NCBI GenBank assembly: GCA_944381475.1
Contig: CALWLH010000071.1
Span: 1 to 64,000, forward strand
Length of the DNA stretch: 64,000 nt
Origin: an uncultured Lachnospiraceae bacterium
Lineage (GTDB): Bacteria; Bacillota; Clostridia; Lachnospirales; Lachnospiraceae
Direction: 5' to 3'
Numbering within the stretch: position 1 is the first letter of the stretch; every line of letters starts with the position of its first letter. Both the position numbers and the translations under genes were made by a program. This document shows, piece after piece, positions 1 to 8,429 of the stretch. The notes under the pieces were generated by a model, which was not told where the DNA came from, searched no databases, and worked only from the letters and a program-made list of their open reading frames with translations.

Positions 1-615
1 AAAGATTGTGCCCAGCATGGTCATGGTTTGTGCAAAGGCAGAGTCAAAAACCCCATCTGAGCCGGCTCTCAGGGTAATAACGGGAACACCCAGCTGCTCC
101 TGGAGCGCATCCGCCTTTTCTACATCCTCATATTCGGATATAACAATATCGGGATTGCAGGAGAGGATTTTTTCCGCCTCTGCCGCCTGGGCATTGGGTC
201 CCCCAACACCGCAGGAGGGCAGCGTTGAGAAAACCTCCTGGTATGCGATCACATAGGGCCGCGCCACGCCGTCAAACATTTGGGGGCGTTCCTTCAGGGT
301 GAGGTTGTCGATATCCTCAACACCGCATAGAAGCGACACATCTCCCACATAGCTGTACATCCGCAGGGCGCCGGCGCCGATGCAGAGGACTCTTTTATAG
401 CTGCCGGGGATAATCGTGAGTTCCCTGCCGATCATATCTGTAATAAGGATTTCCTCGGCTTCTGCAGGCTCGGCTGTGCCTGCGGGCGTTTCCGTCTCCG
501 CCGGGGGAGCTGTGGGACTGGACGTAGCGTTTCGCGCCCCCCGGTTTTCGCAGGCGCACAGGGCGAGCATCAGAAATGCCGCAAACAGAGCTGTGAGATA
601 TTTTTTTATTTTCAT
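1..615 (-). CDS. Iron/cobalamin-type ABC transporter substrate-binding lipoprotein (C-terminus off window)
   Basis: Read on the minus strand from an ATG at 615, the frame stays open to base 1, giving the first 205 residues; the C-terminus lies outside the window. The protein starts with a signal peptide ending in a lipobox (LCAC, Cys around residue 22), followed by a Pro/Thr/Glu-rich linker. After that comes the start of a periplasmic-binding fold of the Fe-siderophore/B12 type: a 'D-M-I-G-R' strand, an 'RVLCIGAGALRM' segment and 'PDIVISEYED'. It would sit on the outer face of the membrane and deliver ligand to the permease encoded just upstream. The start is one base after the ATPase stop, with AGGAGA as ribosome-binding site. 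The ligand (iron chelate, cobalamin, or a metal oxyanion as in MolA-type proteins) cannot be read from this part. Confidence 0.85.
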   Translation of the reverse strand, partial: MKIKKYLTALFAAFLMLALCACENRGARNATSSPTAPPAETETPAGTAEPAEAEEILITDMIGRELTIIPGSYKRVLCIGAGALRMYSYVGDVSLLCGVEDIDNLTLKERPQMFDGVARPYVIAYQEVFSTLPSCGVGGPNAQAAEAEKILSCNPDIVISEYEDVEKADALQEQLGVPVITLRAGSDGVFDSAFAQTMTMLGTIF

Positions 616-616
616 T

Positions 617-1375
617 TCAGCTTTCTCCTAATATAATTGTTTCATTTTCGTATTTTATGATTCTGACGCGGATTCCAAAAACATCCTGAATAATTTCCTG
701 GGTGAACTGTTCCTTTCCCCCGGAATATTTGATGGTTCCGTTTTTCAGAAAGAAAAAATGATCTCCAAAGCTTAAGGCCTGGTTCAGATCGTGGAGGGAG
801 CACAATATAGCGATATGCTTTTTTCTCGCCAGCCTTCTGGCCTCCTCCAGGATTAACTGCTCATTGGCAATGTCGAGGCTGCCAGTGGGTTCATCGAAGA
901 TCAGAAGCTTTGGCTCCTGGGCTAGGGCTCTTGCGACGGCCACTTTTTGGCGTTCGCCGCCGGACAAATGGCTGACATTCTTATAAGCATATGCTTCCAG
1001 CTGCATATCCTTTAGGATCTCTTCCACCAGAGCGTAATCCTCCCTGCCTGCCCGCAGACCGAAGTGTGATACTCGTCCCATGAGGACGGAATCAAATACG
1101 CTTAGAGCGCCAAACTGGATATCCTGGGGAACATAGGCGATGATGCCGGCGCGCTCCCTTTTAGACAGCTTCGTCAAGTCTCTGTTGTCAAAGCGCATGG
1201 TTCCCCCTCTCGGTGTACACAGACCCAGGATATTCTTAAACAGCGTGGTTTTGCCGCTGCCGTTTTTTCCAAGGAGTATGCCGATCTCTCCCGGGGAAAG
1301 GGTGATATTGATTCCCCGCAGAACAGGAACTGTTCTCAGGCCGTATCCAAAAGACAGATTATCGATGTGAAGCAT
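617..1375 (-). CDS. ABC transporter ATP-binding protein, FecE/BtuD family
   Basis: A 252-residue ATPase that would power import by the neighbouring FecCD-type permease. Visible motifs are Walker A GKNGSGKTT (about 36-44), the signature LSGGERQ (about 138) and Walker B LLIFDEP followed by an H-loop (CSLHDLNQ). I place the start at the ATG at 1375 (MLHIDNLSF), which has GGAGGG six bases upstream. An ATG at 1381 lies directly against the Shine-Dalgarno sequence, and the longer frame to 1411 is not preferred. The start overlaps the end of the permease gene by 17 bases, consistent with translational coupling in an MTase-permease-ATPase-binding protein operon. Confidence 0.93.
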   Translation of the reverse strand: MLHIDNLSFGYGLRTVPVLRGINITLSPGEIGILLGKNGSGKTTLFKNILGLCTPRGGTMRFDNRDLTKLSKRERAGIIAYVPQDIQFGALSVFDSVLMGRVSHFGLRAGREDYALVEEILKDMQLEAYAYKNVSHLSGGERQKVAVARALAQEPKLLIFDEPTGSLDIANEQLILEEARRLARKKHIAILCSLHDLNQALSFGDHFFFLKNGTIKYSGGKEQFTQEIIQDVFGIRVRIIKYENETIILGES

Positions 1376-2429
1376 GCGCATCCCTCCTTTCAGAGAAAAT
1401 GATGGCAACAAAGAAAGGCGCTCCGAGAAGGGTGGTGACGGCCCCTACAGGGAGGGCTGAGCCGCCTCCCAGACTGCGTGAAAAGGTGTCTGCCATGAGC
1501 AGCAGCAGGCTGCCGCTGAGTATGGATGCGGGAATGGTGTATCTGTGATCCTGTCCCAACAGCTTCTTTGTTATATGGGGGCATATGACGCCCACAAAGC
1601 CGATGACGCCCAGAAAGGACACACACACGGCTGTAATCATGGAGGCAAGCAGCAAAGATATTAATCGCAGCCTCTCTACGTTTATGCCCATGGTTTTGGC
1701 CGCTGCATCGCCGCTTAACAGGGCGTTGTAGTGCCATGACATCAGGCTAAAGAATGTAGCTCCCAGGAGAAGTACCCCGAACATGATCAGGTCCGTTCTG
1801 TAGGTTGCCCGTCCCAGATCGCCAAAATTCCAGATTACCGCCGCAGAAAGGCCCACATCCGTGGCATAAAACTGCAGCAGTGTTGTACCCGCTGTCCATA
1901 CGGAACCCATGGCGATGCCTGATAACACCACCACATCGGGGGAGAAGGCGCGTATCCTGCAAAGTCCTAGGATCAGCAGGATGGAGAGGGTGGAGAATAT
2001 AAAAGCCATCAGAGAGGTGGCGTAGGGGTTTGCCCCGGCCGAGTAATTTGCAAGATGATTCCCAGTATCCAGAAAACCTCCTGCAAAGGCGATAATTGAA
2101 AGATTAGCGCCGAATACCGCTGCGTTTGATACGCCCAAGGTGGAGGGGGAGGCCATGGCGTTGTTCAGGGTTGTCTGCATGATCAGACCGGAAATGGACA
2201 ATCCCGCTCCCGCTATGACTGCCGCTAACACACGGGGAATCCGGATGTTCCAGATAATCCGGATGCTGTTAGCGTTGTCGCTTGTCCTGCAGAGGGCTCG
2301 CAGGCACTCTGCAAAGGACATGTTGGAGGAACCAACGAAAAGGCAGAGGAAAAAAAGCGCCGCCACAGCCAGCAGGAGCAGTACGATCACTGCCGTCTTT
2401 CGGCCTTTATTCCTGTGATTGGTATGCAT
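1359..2429 (-). CDS. ABC transporter permease, FecCD/BtuC family
   Basis: A 356-residue polytopic membrane protein with the features of iron-siderophore/cobalamin permeases: a first transmembrane helix near residues 12-32, 'IRIPRVLAAVIAGAGLSISG', a Gly/Ala-rich core, and the late 'GFVGVICPHI' segment followed by 'GGGSALPVGAVTTLLGAPFF' at the cytoplasmic coupling region. The length is normal for the family (about 330-360). It would form the homodimeric channel for the substrate captured by the lipoprotein at 1-615. The gene starts inside the 3' end of the methyltransferase gene (23-base overlap), so the four genes are very likely co-transcribed from the promoter near 3267-3295. Confidence 0.93.
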   Translation of the reverse strand: MHTNHRNKGRKTAVIVLLLLAVAALFFLCLFVGSSNMSFAECLRALCRTSDNANSIRIIWNIRIPRVLAAVIAGAGLSISGLIMQTTLNNAMASPSTLGVSNAAVFGANLSIIAFAGGFLDTGNHLANYSAGANPYATSLMAFIFSTLSILLILGLCRIRAFSPDVVVLSGIAMGSVWTAGTTLLQFYATDVGLSAAVIWNFGDLGRATYRTDLIMFGVLLLGATFFSLMSWHYNALLSGDAAAKTMGINVERLRLISLLLASMITAVCVSFLGVIGFVGVICPHITKKLLGQDHRYTIPASILSGSLLLLMADTFSRSLGGGSALPVGAVTTLLGAPFFVAIIFSERRDAHASHR

Positions 2430-3081
2430 CTTCAGCCGCCTTTCCTGTATTCTTTTCTAAAAGAGTTCCGGAGACAATATATTTTTCATCATCGGCAACT
2501 GTCGTGTCTACATGAAACCATCTGCTGAAAAGGGTACGCATCTCCGAAGGGGGAATCATTCCTCGGGATACTGCCGCGGCAGTGCCCGCGTGATGCCGGT
2601 TGAGCTGGTCCATGCTCATTCCATGCGCCACCGTGAGCCGTCCCCCGGGCCTCAGCCATGCTGCAAGGTGGGCGATGAGCCCCGCCGGGTCGGGAAAATG
2701 GGGAAAGGCATTGTAAATCACACAGCAGTCATAATTGCCGGTTCCTTCCATGGCCTCAATGTCATTGCAGATAACCTGGATTTTGTTCCCCGCCCTGGAG
2801 CCTGCAATTTCCGCCATTTTGGGAGAAATATCCACCGCCGTCACCCAGGCAGTATGGCGTTGGGTATAAAACGGAAATAAAACTCCTGTACCACATGCTA
2901 CATCCAATACCCGTACACCAGCCTGTACGCCTGCGGCGTCCAGTATACAGTTGATTTTTCTGTTGTCCACATCAAGGCCGTCATCCCAATGGGGAGCAAG
3001 ACGGTCAAAAAAATCCCGGACGTCCTTTTTGTTCATTGCGAATTGTTCCAAATGCGTCTTGTTATCCATTTGTTTTTCCAT
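2407..3081 (-). CDS. Class I SAM-dependent methyltransferase, first gene of the ABC importer operon
   Basis: A 224-residue protein with the Rossmann methyltransferase motif I 'VLDVACGTG' (about 59-67), acidic motif II ('AVDIS') and a 'LRPGGRL' loop. It most resembles small ubiE/COQ5-like Methyltransf_11 or _25 enzymes. The substrate is unknown. Being first in an operon with a metal or cofactor importer suggests it modifies or processes the imported compound, but that is inference. The start at 3081 has AAGGAG well placed upstream. The gene is preceded by a structured leader and a strong terminator hairpin, so expression is probably controlled by premature termination. Confidence 0.85.
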   Translation of the reverse strand: MEKQMDNKTHLEQFAMNKKDVRDFFDRLAPHWDDGLDVDNRKINCILDAAGVQAGVRVLDVACGTGVLFPFYTQRHTAWVTAVDISPKMAEIAGSRAGNKIQVICNDIEAMEGTGNYDCCVIYNAFPHFPDPAGLIAHLAAWLRPGGRLTVAHGMSMDQLNRHHAGTAAAVSRGMIPPSEMRTLFSRWFHVDTTVADDEKYIVSGTLLEKNTGKAAEDAYQSQE

Positions 3082-3136
3082 AAATCTCCTTCTTCATGTC
3101 TAATACACATGCCTGTTTTTTGCTGAGCCAGTAAAA

Positions 3137-3174
3137 AAGGCATATGACCTTCCTTCAGGAAAGTCATATGCCTT
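3137..3174 (-). terminator. Strong hairpin and T-run in the leader of the methyltransferase-ABC operon
   Basis: On the minus strand the 17-base arms AAGGCATATGACTTTCC and GGAAGGTCATATGCCTT pair around a TGAA loop with a single T-G wobble, and the 3' arm runs into six T residues. It lies between the promoter (3267-3295) and the methyltransferase start (3081), so it is placed to abort transcription of the operon. Confidence 0.85.
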
Positions 3175-3200
3175 CAAAGCATAAATAAACGCAGTAAAAA

Positions 3201-3254
3201 CAGGTATGAGTTCAATGGTGAATGCTTCAGCACTCCTGACTGGCTTCGTGCCAG
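3201..3254 (-). promoter_or_regulatory. Structured leader RNA (candidate riboswitch or attenuator aptamer)
   Basis: Just downstream of the predicted transcription start, the minus-strand RNA can form CTGGC-ACGAA-GCCAG (3240-3254), then GAGTGC-TGAA-GCATTC (3220-3235), enclosed by CAGG (3235-3238) pairing with CCTG (3201-3204). The segment TCATACC (3202-3208) can instead pair with GG-CA-TATGA of the terminator 5' arm. This suggests a switch in which the closed aptamer releases the terminator. I cannot assign it to a known riboswitch class. It has a vague TPP-like string (AGGAGTGC...TGAACTCAT) but lacks the CTGAGA core. Confidence 0.5.
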
Positions 3255-3266
3255 CGATCCGATGCT

Positions 3267-3295
3267 ATTTTAACATATCCCTTCAAAATACGCAA
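3267..3295 (-). promoter_or_regulatory. Promoter for the methyltransferase-ABC operon
   Basis: Minus strand: -35 TTGCGT (3290-3295), 17-base spacer, -10 TAAAAT (3267-3272) with an extended TG one base upstream. The predicted start is near 3260, just ahead of the structured leader. Confidence 0.65.
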
Positions 3296-3361
3296 GAGGC
3301 GGACGAATTTTCGCGTCAGAACGCCGGCGCCGGAGCTGGGGCTTTGCACTGTTGCGGATTG

Positions 3362-4390
3362 TTAGTCCCTGTTCTGGTTGGGCACATTCTTCATGGCCAG
3401 GCTCTTGGATATGAACCTGAGAAAGTCCCGCATAACCAAATCGCTGTCCGGCTCATTTAAAATCTCATGACGCATATTCTGGTAACGCTTCCACTGCACA
3501 TGGTAGTATCCCAGTTTCCACAGATACATCACCGTGTGCTTGAAATCCTCAGCAGTTCCAGCGCAGGGGTCGCCGGCTCCCGCTGCAAAGAGGATGGGGA
3601 GGGAGGGATTGGTCAGCTTCCAGCCCCTGCTGCTGTAGGTGGCTGCCAGAAGCTCCATGAGACAGGCATAGCTGTTCAGGGTAAATTTAAAATTACACAG
3701 GGGGCTTCCATCATATTTTTTGACAACCTCCTTGTCCGTGCAGATCCAGGCCGCGGCGCCTTCGCCTGGGAAGGCCTTGGAGTAGATGCCAACGGACAGG
3801 TCATCGATCAGCTTGCTGTGGACCCTTCCCCCGTGCAGCCTGGTCAGAGCCTTCACTATGGACAGACCGCCGTGGACGCCTTTATTCTGACAGGGGGGGC
3901 CTGAGAGAATGACGGCGGCGGGTTCATAGTCATAGGATTTCAGATACACTCTGACAACCAGGGAGCCCATGCTGTGTCCGAACAGGATTAGGGGAACACC
4001 GGGCCATTTGCGCTTGGCATAGATCGTGATCTGATGGGCGTCCTCCACAAGCGTCTGTCCCTTTGCCTCATACATATATCCGTAATCCTCATCGGACAGA
4101 ACGCTGGCGCCGTGACCCCGGTGGTCGTGAATAATGCAGGCATATCCCTCGTCGATCAGCCGTTCCATAAAGGGAAGATAGCGCTCCTTGTGCTCGCACA
4201 TGCCGTGGACCAGCTGAACAATGGCGGTCGGACTTTTCTGAGGAGTCAGCATGAGGATGCTCAAGGGCACCTGACCGGCTATAAGCGAGGTGGCTGCAGC
4301 AGTGTAGGGGCTGCCCGCGGCGGTGGTATATTCTCCGCTGCTGATCTGGTATTTATCCGCAGCCCTTTTTTTTGTTTCACTAGTTTCCAT
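3362..4390 (-). CDS. Alpha/beta hydrolase, monoacylglycerol lipase-like (serine aminopeptidase S33 family)
   Basis: A 342-residue cytoplasmic hydrolase. It shows the oxyanion-side segment '[14 protein letters not shown]' (about 58-71), the '[11 protein letters not shown]' strand (about 87-97) and the nucleophile elbow GHSMG (138-142, Ser140). A late 'MRHEILNE' stretch supplies a plausible catalytic His. This pattern is typical of lysophospholipase or monoglyceride-lipase-like proteins; the substrate is not known. I use the ATG at 4390, which has GGGAG six bases upstream and overlaps the pyrG stop by 11 bases (ATGGAAACTAG), indicating coupling to pyrG. The longer frame to 4426 lacks a ribosome-binding site. 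Confidence 0.88.
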   Translation of the reverse strand: METSETKKRAADKYQISSGEYTTAAGSPYTAAATSLIAGQVPLSILMLTPQKSPTAIVQLVHGMCEHKERYLPFMERLIDEGYACIIHDHRGHGASVLSDEDYGYMYEAKGQTLVEDAHQITIYAKRKWPGVPLILFGHSMGSLVVRVYLKSYDYEPAAVILSGPPCQNKGVHGGLSIVKALTRLHGGRVHSKLIDDLSVGIYSKAFPGEGAAAWICTDKEVVKKYDGSPLCNFKFTLNSYACLMELLAATYSSRGWKLTNPSLPILFAAGAGDPCAGTAEDFKHTVMYLWKLGYYHVQWKRYQNMRHEILNEPDSDLVMRDFLRFISKSLAMKNVPNQNRD

Positions 4391-5999
4391 TTGATTCTCC
4401 CTTTGACATAAAAGCGGCCTCCACAAACCCCTTGAACAGAGGATGGGGACGATTAGGTCTGGACTTCAGCTCCGGATGTCCCTGGGTGCCGATAAACCAG
4501 GGGTGATCCGGCAGCTCGATCATTTCAACAATCCTGCCATCCGGGCTCATACCGGAGAGCATCATGCCATGCTCTGTCAGCACGTTTCGGAAATCGTTAT
4601 TTACTTCGTAGCGGTGGCGGTGGCGTTCGTGAATAATCTCCTGGCCGTACAGCTGATAGGCCTTTGAGGAAGGGTCAAGCCTGCAGGGGTAGGAGCCAAG
4701 CCTTAAGGTTCCGCCGATATCCTCCACACCGTTTTGATCCGGCATCAGATGGATGACAGGGTGGGCGGTGGAATGATCCAGCTCCGAGCTGTGAGCATCG
4801 GTAAAGCCGATCACATGGCGTGCGAATTCCACGATGGAAAGCTGCATGCCAAGACAAAGTCCCAGGAATGGAATCCTATGCTCCCTTGCGTACTGGATGG
4901 CGGTGATTTTTCCCTCGATGCCCCTGTCTCCAAAGCCTCCTGGTACTAATATACCCTTCACATCGGAAAATAATTCCTCTGCATTTTCAGGGGTCACGGT
5001 TTCTGAGTCGATCCACTTGATATGAACCTGGGTGCGGCTGGGAACGCCGCCGTGCTTTAATGCCTCTACAACGCTGATATAGGCATCGTGCAGGGAAACA
5101 TATTTGCCAACCAGGGCGACGGTAACCTCCTGCTGGGGATGCTTCAGGTTCTCCACCATAGCCTCCCACTCAGTAAGGTCAGGTTCGGGACAGGGAAGAT
5201 TTAAGCATTTGCAGGCCACCTTTGCCAGTCCCTCTTTTTCCATCATCAGGGGAACCTCATAGAGGATGGCGCAGTCGCCGTTTTGCAGCACATTCTCTGG
5301 GGGAACGTTGCAAAACAGAGCAATCTTATCCTTGATCTGCTGGGTCATGGCATGTTCCGTGCGGCAGACAATGATATCCGGCTGGATGCCCATTCCCTGC
5401 AGCTCTTTGACGCTGGCCTGGGTGGGTTTGGTCTTCATTTCCTCGGAGGCCTTCAGGTAGGGGATGAGGGTGACGTGAATCAGGATACAGTTGTCATGGC
5501 CTACCTCATGCTGAAATTGTCTGATGGATTCCAGAAAGGGCTGACTTTCGATGTCGCCCACAGTGCCGCCCACCTCAATGATGGCGATTTCCGTTTCTGT
5601 GGTGGAAAAATTTCTGTGAAAGCGGCTTTTGATTTCATTGGTGATATGAGGAATAACCTGAACGGTACCGCCGCCGTAATCGCCCCGGCGTTCCTTGTTC
5701 AGAACGGACCAGTATACCTTTCCTGTGGTGACATTGGAGTTGCGGGTCAGGCTCTCATCGATAAAGCGCTCATAGTGCCCCAGATCCAGGTCGGTCTCCG
5801 CGCCGTCATCCGTCACGAACACCTCGCCGTGCTGTACCGGATTCATGGTGCCGGGATCGATATTGATGTAAGGGTCAAACTTCTGCATGGTTACATGATA
5901 GCCCCGGGCCTTTAGCAGACGGCCGAGGGATGCAGCGGTGATGCCCTTTCCCAGGCCGGATACAACGCCGCCGGTAACAAAAACGTATTTAACTGGCAT
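4380..5999 (-). CDS. pyrG: CTP synthase
   Basis: A 539-residue enzyme converting UTP to CTP with glutamine as nitrogen donor, the last step of pyrimidine nucleotide synthesis. The N-terminal synthase domain carries the P-loop-like '[11 protein letters not shown]' start and the '[27 protein letters not shown]' region. The C-terminal class I glutamine amidotransferase domain has '[10 protein letters not shown]'-type oxyanion residues (VPGGFGDRG), nucleophile Cys382 in GLCLGMQ, and the His/Glu pair in '[12 protein letters not shown]'. Length is standard. The AGGAGG site precedes the ATG at 5999. It is the first gene of a two-gene unit with the hydrolase. Confidence 0.97.
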   Translation of the reverse strand: MPVKYVFVTGGVVSGLGKGITAASLGRLLKARGYHVTMQKFDPYINIDPGTMNPVQHGEVFVTDDGAETDLDLGHYERFIDESLTRNSNVTTGKVYWSVLNKERRGDYGGGTVQVIPHITNEIKSRFHRNFSTTETEIAIIEVGGTVGDIESQPFLESIRQFQHEVGHDNCILIHVTLIPYLKASEEMKTKPTQASVKELQGMGIQPDIIVCRTEHAMTQQIKDKIALFCNVPPENVLQNGDCAILYEVPLMMEKEGLAKVACKCLNLPCPEPDLTEWEAMVENLKHPQQEVTVALVGKYVSLHDAYISVVEALKHGGVPSRTQVHIKWIDSETVTPENAEELFSDVKGILVPGGFGDRGIEGKITAIQYAREHRIPFLGLCLGMQLSIVEFARHVIGFTDAHSSELDHSTAHPVIHLMPDQNGVEDIGGTLRLGSYPCRLDPSSKAYQLYGQEIIHERHRHRYEVNNDFRNVLTEHGMMLSGMSPDGRIVEMIELPDHPWFIGTQGHPELKSRPNRPHPLFKGFVEAAFMSKGESNGN

Positions 6000-6037
6000 A
6001 ATTTCCTCCTAAAATAAACTTGGTAACAACTGGAAAG

Positions 6038-6063
6038 GGCATGTCCTTTTTTAAGGACATGCC
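6038..6063 (-). terminator. Terminator after argG
   Basis: Minus-strand hairpin GGCATGTCCTT/AAGGACATGCC (11-bp stem) followed by C and a short T-run, located just after the argG stop at 6081 and ahead of pyrG. It separates the two transcription units. Confidence 0.75.
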
Positions 6064-6080
6064 GGATGTATCTGAATGTA

Positions 6081-7310
6081 TCAGTCCTGGTTCTGTTCCT
6101 CCAGGACAGCCTTTTTCATGGCCCGTACCTTTAAGGACAGTCCGAACAGGTTGATAAAGCCTTCCGCGTCATGGTGGTCATAGAGCTCACCGGTGGTAAA
6201 GGATGCCAGGCTCTCGCTGTACAGGCTGTAGGGGGAGGTGGTACCCTGCTTGATGATGTTGCCCTTATAGAGCTTCATTTTGCATTCGCCGGTCATGCTC
6301 TCCTCTGTGGATTCCACAAATGCCTGAAGGGCTTCCCGCAAAGGTGTGAACCACTTTCCTTCATATACGACATCTGCAAATTTTGCACCCACAACCTTCT
6401 TAAATGCAAAGGTGTCGCGGTCAGTGATCAGCTCCTCCAGCTGCTTGTGCGCCTCCATCAGGATGGTGCCGCCGGGGGTTTCGTAAACGCCCCTGGACTT
6501 CATGCCCACTACCCGGTTTTCAACAATGTCAATGATGCCGATGCCGTGCTTACCGCCCAGCTCGTTCAGCTTTCTGATGATGTCGGAAACCTTCATCCTC
6601 TCGCCGTTTAAAGCTATCGGCACACCCTTCTCAAAGGAGATGGAAATCTCATCCGGGGTATCGGGAGCCTTCTCGGGGGAATTTCCAAGAACTAGGAGAT
6701 GGTCGTAGTTGGGAGCATTGGCCGGGTCCTCCAGCTCCAGGCCCTCGTGGCTGATATGCCACAGGTTCCGATCCCGGCTGTAGCTGGAATCCGCTTCAAA
6801 GGGAAGCACAATGCCGTGTTCCTCGCAGTATTTAATCTCGTCCTCTCTGGACTGCATATTCCAGGTTTCGTTGCACCTCCAGGGAGCAATGATCTTGATG
6901 TCGGGCGCCAGCGCCTTGATACCCAGCTCGAAACGGACCTGATCGTTGCCCTTTCCTGTGGCGCCGTGACAGATGGCTACTGCATGTTCCTTCCTTGCTA
7001 CCTCCACCAGCTTTTTTGCAATCAGCGGTCTGGCCATGGAGGTGCCGAGAAGATATTTGTTTTCGTAAACGGCGCCGGCCTGAACGCAGGGAACAATGTA
7101 TTCGTCGCAAAATTCGTCCACCACATCCAAAATATAGAGCTTCTCGGCGCCGCAGTACTTTGCGCGCTCCTCCAATCCGTCCAGCTCCTTGCCCTGTCCC
7201 ACATCGATACAGCAGCAGATGACGTCGTAGTCGTAATTCTCCTTCAGCCAGGGAATGATCGCAGTGGTGTCAAGACCACCGGAGTAAGCCAGTACAACCT
7301 TTTCCTTCAT
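6081..7310 (-). CDS. argG: Argininosuccinate synthase
   Basis: A 409-residue ATP-dependent enzyme that joins citrulline and aspartate to make argininosuccinate, the penultimate step of arginine synthesis. The N-terminal PP-loop 'AYSGGLDTTAI' is present, as are 'GATGKGNDQVRFE', the 'SREDEI' helix and the 'DPANAPNY' segment. Length is normal. I take the start at the ATG at 7310 (MKEKVVLAYSGG) with AGAGG upstream; the longer open frame to 7409 adds residues with no family match. argH, the next pathway enzyme, is also in this window but 33 kb away and not co-transcribed. Confidence 0.97.
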   Translation of the reverse strand: MKEKVVLAYSGGLDTTAIIPWLKENYDYDVICCCIDVGQGKELDGLEERAKYCGAEKLYILDVVDEFCDEYIVPCVQAGAVYENKYLLGTSMARPLIAKKLVEVARKEHAVAICHGATGKGNDQVRFELGIKALAPDIKIIAPWRCNETWNMQSREDEIKYCEEHGIVLPFEADSSYSRDRNLWHISHEGLELEDPANAPNYDHLLVLGNSPEKAPDTPDEISISFEKGVPIALNGERMKVSDIIRKLNELGGKHGIGIIDIVENRVVGMKSRGVYETPGGTILMEAHKQLEELITDRDTFAFKKVVGAKFADVVYEGKWFTPLREALQAFVESTEESMTGECKMKLYKGNIIKQGTTSPYSLYSESLASFTTGELYDHHDAEGFINLFGLSLKVRAMKKAVLEEQNQD

Positions 7311-7488
7311 GGTATCCTCTTTCTGCGCGGCGTAATTATTTTTGTATATACTTTTTGCGGGCCTTCTGTCCGCCATGCTCTGCGCTTGGCATTTCCCGCT
7401 AAAAAGCATAGTTTTGTGCCTGCCGCGCCGGACACATCAGCTTATGCCCATGACTGCAGTTGAGCAGGGGAAAGCTTAAATATCCTCT

Positions 7489-7517
7489 AATATACAACAA
7501 ACCAGAGGAAAATGCAA
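7489..7517 (-). promoter_or_regulatory. Promoter for argG
   Basis: Minus strand TTGCAT (7512-7517), 17-base spacer, TATATT (7489-7494). It gives a leader of about 170 bases before the argG start. An AT-rich stretch just upstream of the argG start (ATACAAAAATAATTA, around 7325-7345) could hold an ArgR box, but the match is not strong enough to call. Confidence 0.6.
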
Positions 7518-7536
7518 GACAGAACGCTCCATGAAG

Positions 7537-7565
7537 TTGACAGAATTCTCACTTTCCTTTATACT
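7537..7565 (+). promoter_or_regulatory. Promoter for the DJ-1/PfpI gene
   Basis: Near-consensus TTGACA (7537-7542), 17-base spacer, TATACT (7560-7565). It diverges from the argG promoter. Confidence 0.75.
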
Positions 7566-7570
7566 ACGAT

Positions 7571-7611
7571 AGGGGCGCCAAAAGGTATTTTGACGCCTTG
7601 ATACACGGACT
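7571..7611. repeat. Partial, degenerate copy of the four-hairpin leader element
   Basis: The stretch GGCGCCAAAAGGTATTTT followed by GACGCC and TTGATACACGGA matches the edge of the full elements at 30921-31112 and 56429-56592: stem GGCG/CGCC, conserved inner AAAAGGTATTTT, then the TGATA-CACGGA string. The rest of the element is not recognisable here. The stem bases differ from the 30.9 kb copy (GGGG/CCCC) but still pair. Confidence 0.5.
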
Positions 7612-7663
7612 TTTTGGGCCGAAAGACAGGGCTATATTGTTAAAAAAATAATGGAGGGGTACT

Positions 7664-8224
7664 ATGGCTGAAGTATACGCATTTTTGGCGGATGGTTTTG
7701 AACTGGTGGAGTGTCTTGCTGTGGTGGACGTGCTCAGGAGGGGCGGCGTGGACGTCAGGACCGTCTCCATCACCGGAAAAAAAGAGGTGACCAGTGCCCA
7801 GCAGGTGACGGTGATTGCCGATTATCTGTTTGACGAGGTGGAGCCTTCCCAGGCTGTATGCCTGTTCCTTCCCGGCGGAAAGGCGGGAACGGATTCTCTT
7901 GGGGCCTTCAGACCCCTGATAGAAGCGTTGAAGGAGGCGGCTGCGGATAAGAACCGCCATGTGGCTGCCATTTGCGCGGCTCCCAGCGTCCTAGGGCAGA
8001 ACGGCATCCTGGTAGGCCGGGAGGCCACATGCTATCCGGGCTTTGAGGATAAGCTCATCGAGGCGGAGTACACCGGGGCAGGGGTGGTGACCGATGGAAA
8101 CGTGACCACGGGCCGGGGAATGGGGGTTTCTGTGGACATGGGGCTGGAGCTTTTAGCCATCCTCCGGAGCAGAGATATTTCTGACAAAATCAAGGCGCAG
8201 ATCCAGCATCCGGACACTTTCTAG
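7664..8224 (+). CDS. DJ-1/PfpI family protein (YajL/ThiJ-like)
   Basis: A 186-residue single-domain protein of the DJ-1/PfpI superfamily. It has the conserved 'DGFELVE' loop with Glu16, the 'FLPGGKAGTD' strand-loop, and the nucleophile-elbow Cys104 in 'AAICAAPSVLG'. The family includes chaperone/deglycase-like YajL and ThiJ-like proteins. The cellular role is usually linked to reactive electrophile stress, and the exact reaction here is not determined. Its own strong promoter and position ahead of the chaperone/protease run (tig-clpPX-lon) make a protein-quality role plausible. ATG at 7664 has GGAGG upstream. Confidence 0.9.
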   Translation: MAEVYAFLADGFELVECLAVVDVLRRGGVDVRTVSITGKKEVTSAQQVTVIADYLFDEVEPSQAVCLFLPGGKAGTDSLGAFRPLIEALKEAAADKNRHVAAICAAPSVLGQNGILVGREATCYPGFEDKLIEAEYTGAGVVTDGNVTTGRGMGVSVDMGLELLAILRSRDISDKIKAQIQHPDTF

Positions 8225-8307
8225 AACATTCTTTGTGTTTTAAGGTATGAAAGGAAAAAAACAGGCAAGAATTTAATAAAATTTTACTAGCAATATGGAA
8301 ACGCTTG

Positions 8308-8316
8308 TGCTATAAT
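8308..8316 (+). promoter_or_regulatory. Extended -10 promoter for tig
   Basis: TGC followed by TATAAT (8311-8316); no good -35 at the usual distance. It is placed to drive tig and probably clpP-clpX. Confidence 0.6.
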
Positions 8317-8321
8317 AACTC

Positions 8322-8374
8322 TTCGTATGGTCAACCAAAAGGGGCAGCTGCGCCCAATTTCCGGTTGTGACGAA
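8322..8374 (+). other. Structured 5' leader of tig
   Basis: The leader can fold with an outer stem TTCGT/ACGAA, an inner GTCAACC/GGTTGTGAC stem and a central GGGGC/GCCC hairpin. A second small hairpin CTGTC/GACAG (8391-8408) sits directly before the tig Shine-Dalgarno (AAAGGAGG, 8411-8418). It has no T-run, so if it regulates it would act on translation or RNA stability. Confidence 0.45.
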
Positions 8375-8429
8375 GATAAGAGAACAGTGTCTGTCGGAGG
8401 ACGGACAGCTAAAGGAGGATTTTTTTAAA

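Noticed and set aside
3201-3254. TPP riboswitch
   Set aside because: Some strings look TPP-like (AGGAGTGC, TGAACTCAT), but the CTGAGA core and the usual ACCC-TGAACCTGATCTGG are missing, and the genes are not thiamine genes. Left as an unassigned leader.
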